64,000 bases of DNA from Truepera sp. (GTDB lineage Bacteria > Deinococcota > Deinococci > Deinococcales > Trueperaceae), in the NCBI GenBank assembly GCA_032027045.1, contig JAVSMU010000001.1, forward strand, positions 746,599 through 810,598. Reading direction: 5' to 3'. The stretch's first letter is position 1; every line of letters starts with the position of its first letter. The notes under the pieces are model-generated. The model searched no databases. It had not been told where the DNA came from and worked only from the letters and a program-made list of their open reading frames with translations. The position numbers and the translations under genes are program-made. Of the stretch, positions 45,094 through 53,347 are shown piece after piece.

Positions 45094-46665
45094 ATGACGC
45101 GTATTCTCGTCACTGACTCCATCCAACTAGGCGAGCCGAAAGACCCTGCGGTCAGCCTCGACGATCGACCCGGGATCGGCCGCGAGGAACTCCTCGCCAT
45201 CATCGGGACGTACGACGCCATCATCACGCGCAGCCGCACGCAGGTGGACGAGGAGCTGCTGGCTGCGGCCACGCGCCTCAAGGTCGTCGGGAGGGCGGGC
45301 GTCGGCGTAGACAACATCGACCTTGACGCAGCGAGCCGCCGTGAGATCCTGGTCGTGAACGCCCCCGAGGCCAACAACGTCTCGGCAGCCGAGTTGGCAC
45401 TGGCCCTCATGCTCGCCGCCGCCCGCGGCGTGGCCCGCTCCGACCGGCTCGTGAGGAACGGCAAGTGGGAGCGCGCCTACCTCGGCCGCGAGGTCGAGGG
45501 CGCCCGGTTGGGGGTCGTGGGTCTTGGGCGCATCGGCTCGCTGGTGTCGCGCCGCGCCCAGGGCCTGGGCATGCACGTGGCGGCCTACGATCCCTACATC
45601 AACCGCCGGCGCGCGGACGAGCTCAAGGTCGAGCTGTTCGACGACCTCCACGAGATGCTGGCCAGGTCCGACTTCTTGACCGTGCACACGCCGCTGACGG
45701 AAGAGACGATCGGGATGATCGGGCAGGGCGAACTGGCCGCGCTGCCCGACGGGGCGGTGGTGGTGAACGCAGCCCGCGGCGGCATCATCCAGGAGGACGC
45801 GCTACTCGCCGCGCTGGAAGCGGGCAAGCTCTTCGGCGCCGGACTGGACGTGTTCACGCTCGAGCCGCCCCGCGCCGACCACCCCCTCCTGCGCCGCGAC
45901 GACGTCGTCCTCACGGCACACTTGGGCGCCAACACGCGCGAGGCGCAGCGCAGGGTGGGCACGCAGATCCTCGACCGGACGCTTTCCGCCCTGGCGGGCG
46001 ACTACTCCGTGGGCATCGTCAACGCCCCGGCGCTGGCGCCCGAGGTCATGTCCGCCCTCGGCGTGCACCTCACGCTGGGAGAGCGGCTGGGCAGCATGGC
46101 CGCGCAACTGGCGCAAGGGCGCGTGCACGAGGTCGAGGTCGAGTTCTCCGGCGACTTCCCGCTCGACCCCGACCCCATCGCCACAGCAGTGATAAAGGGC
46201 CTGATGGAGCCCTTCCTCGACACGCCGCCCAGCTACGTGAACGCCCTGTCGCTGGCGAAGGACCGCGACATCCGCGTCAGCAAGGTCAGCTCGGCGAGGA
46301 GCCACGGCTACACGTCGCACGTGCTCGTCAGCGTCGCCGGCACCGAAGGGCGAACCCGCGTGGGCGGCACCGTGCTGGCCGGTCAGCCGCGCGTCACCAG
46401 CATCGACGGGTACAACCTCGAGATCCGCCCCGAGGGCGCCATGCTCGTGTGCACCAACTACGACCGGCCCGGCGCGGTGGGCCGCGTGGGCACCGTCCTC
46501 GGCGACGCCGGGGTGAACATCAACAGCATGCAGCTCTCCAGGGTCGGCGAGGGCGGCGTCGCCATGTTCGTGCTGACCCTCGACTCCGCACCCGGCGACG
46601 ACGTCCTCGAGGTGCTGGCGGGCCTCAGCGACGTCATCCGCAGCCTCAGGCCGGTGCGGCTGTGA
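45094..46665 (+). CDS. serA: D-3-phosphoglycerate dehydrogenase
   Basis: 523 residues. NAD-binding GLGRIGSLVSRRAQG, catalytic Arg in NAARGGIIQEDAL, Glu in FTLEPPRADHPLL and His in LTAHLGANTREAQR, then an intervening ASB-like domain and a C-terminal ACT domain (NYDRPGAVGRVGTVLG) that binds serine for feedback control. It catalyses the first step of serine synthesis. The next gene starts inside its stop codon (GTGA). Confidence 0.95.
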   Translation: MTRILVTDSIQLGEPKDPAVSLDDRPGIGREELLAIIGTYDAIITRSRTQVDEELLAAATRLKVVGRAGVGVDNIDLDAASRREILVVNAPEANNVSAAELALALMLAAARGVARSDRLVRNGKWERAYLGREVEGARLGVVGLGRIGSLVSRRAQGLGMHVAAYDPYINRRRADELKVELFDDLHEMLARSDFLTVHTPLTEETIGMIGQGELAALPDGAVVVNAARGGIIQEDALLAALEAGKLFGAGLDVFTLEPPRADHPLLRRDDVVLTAHLGANTREAQRRVGTQILDRTLSALAGDYSVGIVNAPALAPEVMSALGVHLTLGERLGSMAAQLAQGRVHEVEVEFSGDFPLDPDPIATAVIKGLMEPFLDTPPSYVNALSLAKDRDIRVSKVSSARSHGYTSHVLVSVAGTEGRTRVGGTVLAGQPRVTSIDGYNLEIRPEGAMLVCTNYDRPGAVGRVGTVLGDAGVNINSMQLSRVGEGGVAMFVLTLDSAPGDDVLEVLAGLSDVIRSLRPVRL

Positions 46666-47822
46666 GCGCCGCGTTCTTCAAACCGCGGCTGCTGGCCCCT
46701 GGCCCCGTCGAGGTGCCGCCGGCCGTTCTCGAGGCCTTGGCGCGGCCCGTGACGCACCACCGCGCGCCCGCCTTCCGCGAGACCTTCCTGCGTGCACGCG
46801 AACGCCTGGCAACGGTCTTCTCCGTACCAGGCGACGACGTGCTGATCGTTACCGGCAGCGGCACAGCGGGTTTCGAGGCGGCCCTCGTCAGCGCCGTTCC
46901 CGCGGGTGACCGCGTGTTGGCCCTGCACGCCGGCAGGTTCGGGGAGCGTTGGGCGGCGATGGCCGAGAGCCTCGGCTACCAGGTCGAGCATCTCGAGGCG
47001 GCGCCGGGCGCGGAGTTCGACCTGTCGGAGGTGGCAGAGAGACTGGACGCCACCTCGCAGCTCGCCGCGGTGACGTTGGTCCAGAGCGAGACGTCGACCG
47101 GCGCGCTGCACGACGTGCGCGCGGTGGCGGAACTCGTGCGCCGCGTCAGGCCCGAGGCGCTCGTCCTCGTGGACGCCGTCACCAGCCTGGCCTGCGCCGA
47201 ACTCAGACCGCTCGAGTGGGGCCTGGACGCCGTAGTTTCGGGTTCGCAGAAGGGCGTGATGACGCCCCCGGGCCTGGCGTTCGTGTGGCTGTCGGAGCGC
47301 GCGTGGCAACGGTCCGGGGAGGCGGGACGGGCGGGGAGCTACTACCTCGACCTGCACCGCGAGCGCGCGAAGCAGGCCGGCGGCCAGACGGCCTTCACAC
47401 CCGCGGTCTCGCTGGTGGCCGGGCTCGACGTGGCCCTCGGGATGCTCCTGGACGAGGGGTTGGAGAACGTGTGGCGCCGTCGCGCCGGCCTGAACGCCGC
47501 CCTGCTGGCAGCGGGCGGGGCGCTCGGACTGCGGCAGTTCGCCGCTCGCCCGAGCCCGGCCGTGGCGGCGCTGGTCGTGCCCGAGGGTATCGGCGCGCGC
47601 GCGGTGCTTAGCGCGGCGCGCGCCCGCGGCGCCACGCTGGCGGGCGGCCAGGGCGAACTGGCCGGAACCATCATCAGGCCCTCCCTGCTCGGTTACGCGG
47701 ACCGTTACGACGCCGTAGCGGCCGCGCAGCTTCTCGAAGACGCGCTCCACGACGTGGACGCGGATACCCCGAAGGGGGTGGCCGTGCCCGCCGCCCTACG
47801 GGCGCTGGCGGGCGAGGCTTGA
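46662..47822 (+). CDS. Class V PLP aminotransferase, probable phosphoserine-pathway transaminase
   Basis: 386 residues. The PLP lysine is K197 in SGSQKGVMTPPG; LAPGPVEVPPAVLEA at the N-terminus and TGSGTAGFEAAL are typical of the alanine/serine-glyoxylate aminotransferase branch. In this branch some members act as phosphoserine aminotransferases. Placement between serA and a histidine phosphatase, with 4-bp overlaps on both sides, argues for a role in serine synthesis. Serine-glyoxylate transaminase is the alternative. Confidence 0.88.
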   Translation: MSAAFFKPRLLAPGPVEVPPAVLEALARPVTHHRAPAFRETFLRARERLATVFSVPGDDVLIVTGSGTAGFEAALVSAVPAGDRVLALHAGRFGERWAAMAESLGYQVEHLEAAPGAEFDLSEVAERLDATSQLAAVTLVQSETSTGALHDVRAVAELVRRVRPEALVLVDAVTSLACAELRPLEWGLDAVVSGSQKGVMTPPGLAFVWLSERAWQRSGEAGRAGSYYLDLHRERAKQAGGQTAFTPAVSLVAGLDVALGMLLDEGLENVWRRRAGLNAALLAAGGALGLRQFAARPSPAVAALVVPEGIGARAVLSAARARGATLAGGQGELAGTIIRPSLLGYADRYDAVAAAQLLEDALHDVDADTPKGVAVPAALRALAGEA

Positions 47823-48433
47823 GCTCGCCCGGTCACGGCGACCTCGTCCTGGTGAGGCATGCGCCGACGGCTCGCTCACCCGGCACGAACCCGGCCGACT
47901 GGCGGTTGGCGCCGGGGGCCATGGAGCTCACGGCGGCCCTCGCGATGGGTCTCGCGAAGGTGAAGCTCGGCGCCCCGGGTGAGGCGGCCAGGCCCGGTCC
48001 CATCGACGCCGTGGTCAGCAGCCACGAGGCCAAGGCGGTGGCGACGGCCAAGACGCTCGGCCTCGTCCTCGGGGTGCCGACCACGACGTCTCGCCACCTC
48101 GAGGAACACCATCGCGGCAACCTCCTCCTGGACGACGCCGAGTTCGGGCGCACCATGAGGCGCTTCTTCGGGCGCCAGGACGTACTGGTGTTCGGCAGCG
48201 AGACCGCCTCCGAGGCGCTGGCTCGCTTCAAGAGGGGCGTCGACGAGACGATGGCCTCGCTGCCCGGCAAGCGTCTGGCGCTCGTCTCGCACGGCACCGT
48301 CATCGCCCTCGCCCTGGCCGAACCGAACGGCCTGGACCCGTTCAAGTTCTGGGAGTCACTGCGGATGCCCGAGGCCATCGTGGTGCGGCGCGAGACGTGG
48401 ACCATAGTGGAGCGGCTGGCGCTCGACGGGTGA
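47819..48433 (+). CDS. Histidine phosphatase, probable phosphoserine phosphatase
   Basis: 204 residues, TTG start inside the previous stop (TTGA). The catalytic RHG-type motif is LVRHAPT (H14), with the second histidine in LVSHGTVIAL and the phosphate-binding arginine region ATAKTLGLV. No metal-type HAD phosphatase is present nearby; histidine-phosphatase-type phosphoserine phosphatases are known in other bacteria. It would complete serA-aminotransferase-phosphatase. Confidence 0.85.
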   Translation: MSSPGHGDLVLVRHAPTARSPGTNPADWRLAPGAMELTAALAMGLAKVKLGAPGEAARPGPIDAVVSSHEAKAVATAKTLGLVLGVPTTTSRHLEEHHRGNLLLDDAEFGRTMRRFFGRQDVLVFGSETASEALARFKRGVDETMASLPGKRLALVSHGTVIALALAEPNGLDPFKFWESLRMPEAIVVRRETWTIVERLALDG

Positions 48434-48440
48434 GTCCCAC

Positions 48441-48456
48441 GTCCGGGCCTCCGGAC
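48441..48456. terminator. Small hairpin between convergent serine and lpx operons
   Basis: GTCCGG-gcct-CCGGAC in the 41-bp convergent gap. Short stem, no T-run; weak candidate. Confidence 0.3.
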
Positions 48457-48474
48457 CACTCCCGGTCCCAGGTC

Positions 48475-49203
48475 TCAGGGCCGCGCCAGGGCAACGATCA
48501 TGGGGCTAGAGGCCAGAAGCCGCGACTTGTCGAACCCGCCGAACAGCCTGACGGTGCCGAAGCCCGCCTGCGCCAACGCCCGTTCGAGCTCGTAGCGGTT
48601 GAAGTACCTCTGGACCAGCCGCGCTTGGCGGCGCCTCAGCGTGCCGTCGGGGCGCCGCTCGTCCAGGTAGTAGAGGCTCTCGACTAGCTGCGCCTCGGGG
48701 TCGTGGTGCTGAACCAGGAAGAGCTCTGCGCCCGCTCCAAGCTCGGCCCAGGTCGGCTCCCGCCGCATCACCCCCAGAGGCCCCAGGTGCGGTTGGAACA
48801 CGTCGAAGGCGAACGTGCCCCCGGCCGCCAGGTGGCCCCTCACTGCGGCGAGCACCCGGTCCTGGTCGGCCACTAAGTAGGCGTGCATGAGGGTGTTGAA
48901 CGGGGCCAAGACGAGTGGGAACTCGCGGCCGAGGTCCAGGCTGCGCATGTCAGCCAACACGAACTCCAGACCGTCCAGATCCCCCAGACGCTCCTCGGCG
49001 CGACCCAGCATGGCGGCGGACACGTCCACGGCCACCACCTGGTGACCCGCTCGGGCCAACGCCTCCGTGACGCGGCCCGTGCCGGCACCGAGCTCGAGCA
49101 CGGGCCCCCCGAGCTCGTCGGCCAGGCGCAGGTAGAACGGGATGTCGTCGCGGTACGCGGCGTACTGCAGGTCGTAGAGCGCCGGATCGTCGTCGTAGAT
49201 CAC
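48475..49203 (-). CDS. Class I SAM methyltransferase at the end of the lpx operon
   Basis: 242 residues. Motif I VLELGAGTGRVTEAL, motif II VVAVDVS and AGGTFAFDVFQPH, like the methyltransferase at 3611-4357 but with an N-terminal YDDDPALYDLQY. The GTG overlaps the upstream ABC exporter (GTGA). By position it may modify the envelope lipid or its glycan; this is inference only. Confidence 0.85.
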   Translation of the reverse strand: MIYDDDPALYDLQYAAYRDDIPFYLRLADELGGPVLELGAGTGRVTEALARAGHQVVAVDVSAAMLGRAEERLGDLDGLEFVLADMRSLDLGREFPLVLAPFNTLMHAYLVADQDRVLAAVRGHLAAGGTFAFDVFQPHLGPLGVMRREPTWAELGAGAELFLVQHHDPEAQLVESLYYLDERRPDGTLRRRQARLVQRYFNRYELERALAQAGFGTVRLFGGFDKSRLLASSPMIVALARP

Positions 49204-50897
49204 GTCCTCACCACCCCCTCCTCGGCTATCACCAGCACGTCGGCCGCCTGCGCGAGCGCCGGGCGGTGAGTGACCGCCAGCACCAGCCGCTCCGCGGCGA
49301 GGCGCCCGAGCAGGGCGACGATCTCGGCCTCCGTGGCGTCGTCCAGGTTGGAGGTGGGCTCGTCGAACAACAGGGCGTCGGGCCTGCCCAGCAGGGCGCG
49401 TGCGATGGCCAAGCGCTGCCGCTGGCCGCCCGAGAAGCCGCCGCCGTCCTCACCTAGGCGGGTGGCCAGGCCGAGCTGTTGGGCGCGGACGGCGGCCGCC
49501 ATCCCCACCGCCTCCAGCGCCCACCAGACCTCATCGTCGCTAACCTCGCGGCCCATGGCCAACGCCGCCTTGAGCTCGCCCGAGAGCAGCTCGTGGCCCT
49601 GTGGTACGTACGCGAGCCGAGAACGCAGCGCCGTCTCGTCGACGCCGGCCAGGTCCTCGCCGTCCAGCAGGATCCTCCCCGAGGACGGGGGCGCGAACCG
49701 CAAGAGCAGCTTGAGCAGGGTGGTCTTGCCGCTACCGCTGGGACCGCCGAGGACCACCAGGCCGCGGCTGGGTAGCTCGAGGTCGACCCCCGCCACCACG
49801 TTGTGGCCGGGCCGGTAACCGAAGGCCACGCCGTGCAACTCGATCAGCGGCCTCGCAGTCAGCGGGGGACCCTGCGAGACGGTCCTGAACGCCGTGGCGC
49901 TCGCGGCGTCCTCGGCAGCCGCCGGGTCTTCGGGGCGCCCCGGCTCGCCCTCGTAAAGCGCGCTCAGGCGTGTGGCCGCGGCCCGCGCCTGGCGGTACAT
50001 CGCGTAGCCCTGGGGCAAGAGCTGCGAGGGTCCCGCGGCCAGCGCCACCAGGGTGAGGAACGACACCACGTCACCGACCGAGAGCGCGCCGCGCTGGGTG
50101 GCGCCGACCAGGATGACGACCAAGACCCCGACCGCCGTGAACACGACCACCTGCGTGAGGGGCGCCTGCAGGCCCGCGATGAGGCTGCGCCGGGCCGAGG
50201 CCTTGGCGGTCCGGCGGTTGGCGCCCTCGAAGCGGCGCAGCATGGCGCGGCGGGCACCGAACGCGCGCACCAGCTCGTGGTGCTTGAGCCCTTCTTGCAG
50301 GTGGTGACCTAACTCCTCGGTGCCTTCCAGCGCGCCCCGCGTCGCGCCCTCTAGCCAGCGCCCCAGCAACCTCGACACCACCACCGCCGGCAGGGCGAGG
50401 GCGACGAGGGCGACTGCGCCCCGCGCGTCGGCGCGCACGAGCAGGACTAGGATCAGGGCCAGGGTTGCGCTCTCCGCCACCAGGGTCCCGAGGCCGTAGC
50501 GGAAGTACGTCTCGACTTCGCGGAGGTCGCTCACCACGCGGCCCGCCAGGGCCCCACTGGTGCCGGGAAGGCTGCCTGGCGGGGAGGCCAGCAGCTTGTC
50601 GTAGATGCGCTCGCGCCACTTCTCCGCGAGCTTCGCCGCGGCCAGCCCGAGCAGCGCGTCCTGCGCCCACAGCGCCAGGCTGCCGCCCAGGGCGACGAGG
50701 CCCGCCGTGAGCAGCACCTTCGGCAGGGCCGAGACGTCTTGCGCCTGCAGCACGTCGTCGAAGAGCGGGGTGACGAAGAGTGGCACGATGGCGACGCGCA
50801 AACCGGCGTTCAAGAGGGCGGCGGCCACCCCCAACCAGGCGCTCACGGAACGGGGCCAGAGCAGGGCTGCCGGCCGCGCCCCTCGCGGCGCGCTCAC
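49200..50897 (-). CDS. MsbA-like ABC exporter (fused permease-ATPase)
   Basis: 565 residues: six membrane helices (about 15-300) then an ATPase with Walker A GGPSGSGKTTLL, signature FSGGQRQRLAIA, Walker B ALLFDEPTSNLDD and the H-loop AVTHRPAL. In an lpx operon, the natural role would be to flip the acylated glucosamine lipid across the inner membrane, as MsbA does. Its start overlaps the LpxB-like gene. A general drug or lipid exporter is the alternative. Confidence 0.88.
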   Translation of the reverse strand: MSAPRGARPAALLWPRSVSAWLGVAAALLNAGLRVAIVPLFVTPLFDDVLQAQDVSALPKVLLTAGLVALGGSLALWAQDALLGLAAAKLAEKWRERIYDKLLASPPGSLPGTSGALAGRVVSDLREVETYFRYGLGTLVAESATLALILVLLVRADARGAVALVALALPAVVVSRLLGRWLEGATRGALEGTEELGHHLQEGLKHHELVRAFGARRAMLRRFEGANRRTAKASARRSLIAGLQAPLTQVVVFTAVGVLVVILVGATQRGALSVGDVVSFLTLVALAAGPSQLLPQGYAMYRQARAAATRLSALYEGEPGRPEDPAAAEDAASATAFRTVSQGPPLTARPLIELHGVAFGYRPGHNVVAGVDLELPSRGLVVLGGPSGSGKTTLLKLLLRFAPPSSGRILLDGEDLAGVDETALRSRLAYVPQGHELLSGELKAALAMGREVSDDEVWWALEAVGMAAAVRAQQLGLATRLGEDGGGFSGGQRQRLAIARALLGRPDALLFDEPTSNLDDATEAEIVALLGRLAAERLVLAVTHRPALAQAADVLVIAEEGVVRT

Positions 50898-52156
50898 GCC
50901 TCGGGCCCTCGAGGAGCGGCCGTCTTGATCACCTCGCTCAGCAGGCGCGCGGCGGCGCCTCTGGCGGGCATCGTCGCGCGCAACCTCTCACGCCGGCGCT
51001 CCAACCCGGGCGGGTCCGCCAGGAGCTCGGCGACCGCCCCGGCCACGCGTCCGGGGTCGACGTGGCCACTCATCTCGACCATCAGCTCCTCGCCGCTCAA
51101 GCGGTTCGGCAGCGAGACCGGCACCTTGAGGCCGCTGACGAAGAGCCTGACGGCGTGGCGCTTCAAGTACTTGCCGACGAGGGGAACCACCCCCAACCAG
51201 TGACCGGCTCCCTCCAAGGGGATGAGCTCCGGACGGTTGAGGGGCAGCAGGACGAGGGCGGGCACGCCTGCGATGCCGAGCTCGAGGGTGTTCGTGCCCG
51301 GGATGGTGAGGGCCAGGTCTGCCGCGCGCATGTGGGCGTAACGCTCCTCCTCCGGCACGAGTTCGAGCCGGCCGCCGCCGGGGGTCTCGATGAACCTGCC
51401 GCCGGCGCCGTCCACCAGGCTGCCCGCCACGCCCCCCAGCGTCTTGGCGTGCTTGCCCGCCACGCCATCGGCCAGGGTGCCCGGCAGCAGCAGGCTGCTG
51501 ACGGGCCAGACGAAGCGCGCACCCGGCATCGAAGGTGCCAGGCGGTCGACCACCGCGATGAACAGCGGGATGAGATGTGTGGCGAAGGCGTCGCGGCTCC
51601 CGGCGAAGAGCAGCACGTGGGGTGAGCCGGGATCTCGGGCGGGGCTGGCGTCGCCGACCGCGTCTGCCACCAGGTTGCCGACCACGCGCACGCGCTCGGC
51701 CGGGGCGCCGCCTCGCACCGCCCGCTGCCTGGTGTGATCGTCGGGCACGAGGAGGGCCTCCAGGCCGCGGTGCCAGTTCGGCTCGAAGCTGTAACGATAG
51801 GCCGGATAACCGAGGCGCTTGCCGAGGGCCACGGCCAGCGCCGCGTTGCCGCCCAGGCCGACGACGGCCCCGCGCCCCGGCGCCTCGAGCGGCTGCAGGC
51901 CTTCCGGCGCCAGCCCCAGGGCGGCGCCCCGGATGTACTGCGCGGGCGTGGTGAGCACGTCGGGCTCGAACGTCTGCGCGATGCTCGCCTCGTTACCGCC
52001 GGCGAACTGGCACGGGACCAGGCTGATCGCCGTCCTGACGCCGGGCGCGGCGCGCCGCAGCTCGTCCAGGACCGGTCGCACCCAGGTGTAGAGTTCGCCG
52101 GGGCCGTTGCTGACGAGCACGACCTGGTAGCCGTCCGGCGCGGCGGCGGTGGTCAT
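50894..52156 (-). CDS. LpxB-like (lipid-A-disaccharide-synthase-related) glycosyltransferase
   Basis: 420 residues. Overall layout follows LpxB (GT19) and related GT-B enzymes, with two Rossmann halves, but the N-terminal GEASGD signature is replaced by SNGPGELYTW. Downstream, ALTIPGTNTLELGIAGVP and LPNRLSGEELMVEM match the UDP-binding C-terminal region of LpxB-related families. It should join or add an acylated sugar, yet the changed signature warns that donor or acceptor may differ from E. coli LpxB. The ATG overlaps the lpxA stop (ATGA). Confidence 0.78.
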   Translation of the reverse strand: MTTAAAPDGYQVVLVSNGPGELYTWVRPVLDELRRAAPGVRTAISLVPCQFAGGNEASIAQTFEPDVLTTPAQYIRGAALGLAPEGLQPLEAPGRGAVVGLGGNAALAVALGKRLGYPAYRYSFEPNWHRGLEALLVPDDHTRQRAVRGGAPAERVRVVGNLVADAVGDASPARDPGSPHVLLFAGSRDAFATHLIPLFIAVVDRLAPSMPGARFVWPVSSLLLPGTLADGVAGKHAKTLGGVAGSLVDGAGGRFIETPGGGRLELVPEEERYAHMRAADLALTIPGTNTLELGIAGVPALVLLPLNRPELIPLEGAGHWLGVVPLVGKYLKRHAVRLFVSGLKVPVSLPNRLSGEELMVEMSGHVDPGRVAGAVAELLADPPGLERRRERLRATMPARGAAARLLSEVIKTAAPRGPEA

Positions 52157-52920
52157 CTGCCGCCCGACACGAAGCGCGCAACGCCGCGCCTGCTGCTGGC
52201 GATGAAGTCGACCAGCTCACGGGCGTCGGCGTTGGTGGCCGCCAAGGCGGCGAGTGCCTCGTGCTCCTTGTGGCGCACGTGGCGCAGCGCCCGCTCGATC
52301 TCGCGGTAGCGCTGGCCGTCGATGCCGTTGCGCTTGAGGCCGACGCCGTTGAGCCGGTAGTGTCTGACCGGGTTGCCGCGCGCCATGCTGAAAGGTAATA
52401 CGTCCTGGTTGGCCGCGCTCGCGGCTCCGAACATCGCGAAGACGCCGACCCGCGTGAACTGGTGTAGCAGCGCACCCGAGCCGATCACGGCATGATCGCC
52501 GACACTCACGTGCCCACCGAGCTGGACCGCGGTCGTGATGGTGCAGTGCTGCCCCACGCTGCAGTTGTGAGACAGGTGGGCGTAGCTCATCACGAGCGTG
52601 TCCCTGCCGACGCGCGTCACGTTCCCTTCGCCGGTAGCCCTATGCACCGTCACGAAGTCGCGAAGCGTCACCCCGTCCTCGATGATCGCGAGCGTGGGCT
52701 CCCCCTTGAAGCCCGCGTCCATGGGTTCACCCCCGACCACCGCGTACGGCCCCAGGCTGCAACCAGCGCCGATGCGGCTCCCGGGGTGGAGCACGGTGCC
52801 GGCCAGCAGGCGCGTGCCGGCGCCCACCTCGACGTCGTCCTCGATGACGACGAAGGGACCGATCTCGACGCCGTCTCCTAAGCGCGCGGCGGGAGATACC
52901 ACAGCGCTGCCGGCGGCCAT
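52153..52920 (-). CDS. lpxA: UDP-N-acetylglucosamine O-acyltransferase (or N-acyltransferase)
   Basis: 255 residues of a left-handed beta-helix with hexapeptide repeats and a helical C-terminus. The catalytic His is H118 in YAHLSHNCSVG, and GGEPMDAGFKGE, HQFTRVGVFAM and RLNGVGLKRNG all match LpxA. LpxA moves a hydroxyacyl chain from ACP to UDP-GlcNAc. If the linked oxidoreductase makes an amino-sugar nucleotide the acyl bond could be an amide. Start and fabZ stop overlap as TGATG. Confidence 0.94.
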   Translation of the reverse strand: MAAGSAVVSPAARLGDGVEIGPFVVIEDDVEVGAGTRLLAGTVLHPGSRIGAGCSLGPYAVVGGEPMDAGFKGEPTLAIIEDGVTLRDFVTVHRATGEGNVTRVGRDTLVMSYAHLSHNCSVGQHCTITTAVQLGGHVSVGDHAVIGSGALLHQFTRVGVFAMFGAASAANQDVLPFSMARGNPVRHYRLNGVGLKRNGIDGQRYREIERALRHVRHKEHEALAALAATNADARELVDFIASSRRGVARFVSGGR

Positions 52921-53342
52921 CAGCGGGCGTACATGAACGACAGGTCCGCCTCCGCGGCCACCTCGTCACCGACGAGAGCCCGCGCCTCCACCTTGCATAG
53001 GCCCCGCCTGAAGAGGACGATGGTGCCGGTGAGGCGTAGTTGGTCGCCTGGGACCACCTTGCGGCGGAACTTCGCCGCAGCGATGCCGGCCAGGTAGCCG
53101 GCCCCCTGAGAAGCGGTGCGGCCCTCACGCACGGCCAGGCCCACGGCCGCCGCCTGGGCCAGCGCCTCGATGATCAAGACGCCCGGCATGACGGGCTCGT
53201 CGGGGAAGTGGCCGGCGAAGAACGGCTCGTTGTGGCTCACGTTCTTGAGGCACTCGAAGGCGTCGCCCTCTTGGCTCACGAAGGCGTCGACCAGCAAGAA
53301 CGGGTAACGGTGCGGGAGGATGCCGCGGATGTCTACGGCCAT
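52920..53342 (-). CDS. fabZ: 3-hydroxyacyl-ACP dehydratase
   Basis: 140 residues of a hotdog fold: LPHRYPFLLVD, catalytic GHFPDEPVMPGVLIIEALAQ (H45, E59). It dehydrates hydroxyacyl-ACP in fatty-acid elongation and commonly sits next to lpxA because both compete for hydroxyacyl-ACP. The ATG is 5 bp after the oxidoreductase stop. Confidence 0.95.
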   Translation of the reverse strand: MAVDIRGILPHRYPFLLVDAFVSQEGDAFECLKNVSHNEPFFAGHFPDEPVMPGVLIIEALAQAAAVGLAVREGRTASQGAGYLAGIAAAKFRRKVVPGDQLRLTGTIVLFRRGLCKVEARALVGDEVAAEADLSFMYAR

Positions 53343-53347
53343 GCCCG

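Noticed and set aside
45465..46661. N-terminal extension of the aminotransferase frame
   Set aside because: It is the wrong frame through serA; the real start is the GTG at 46662 inside the serA stop.
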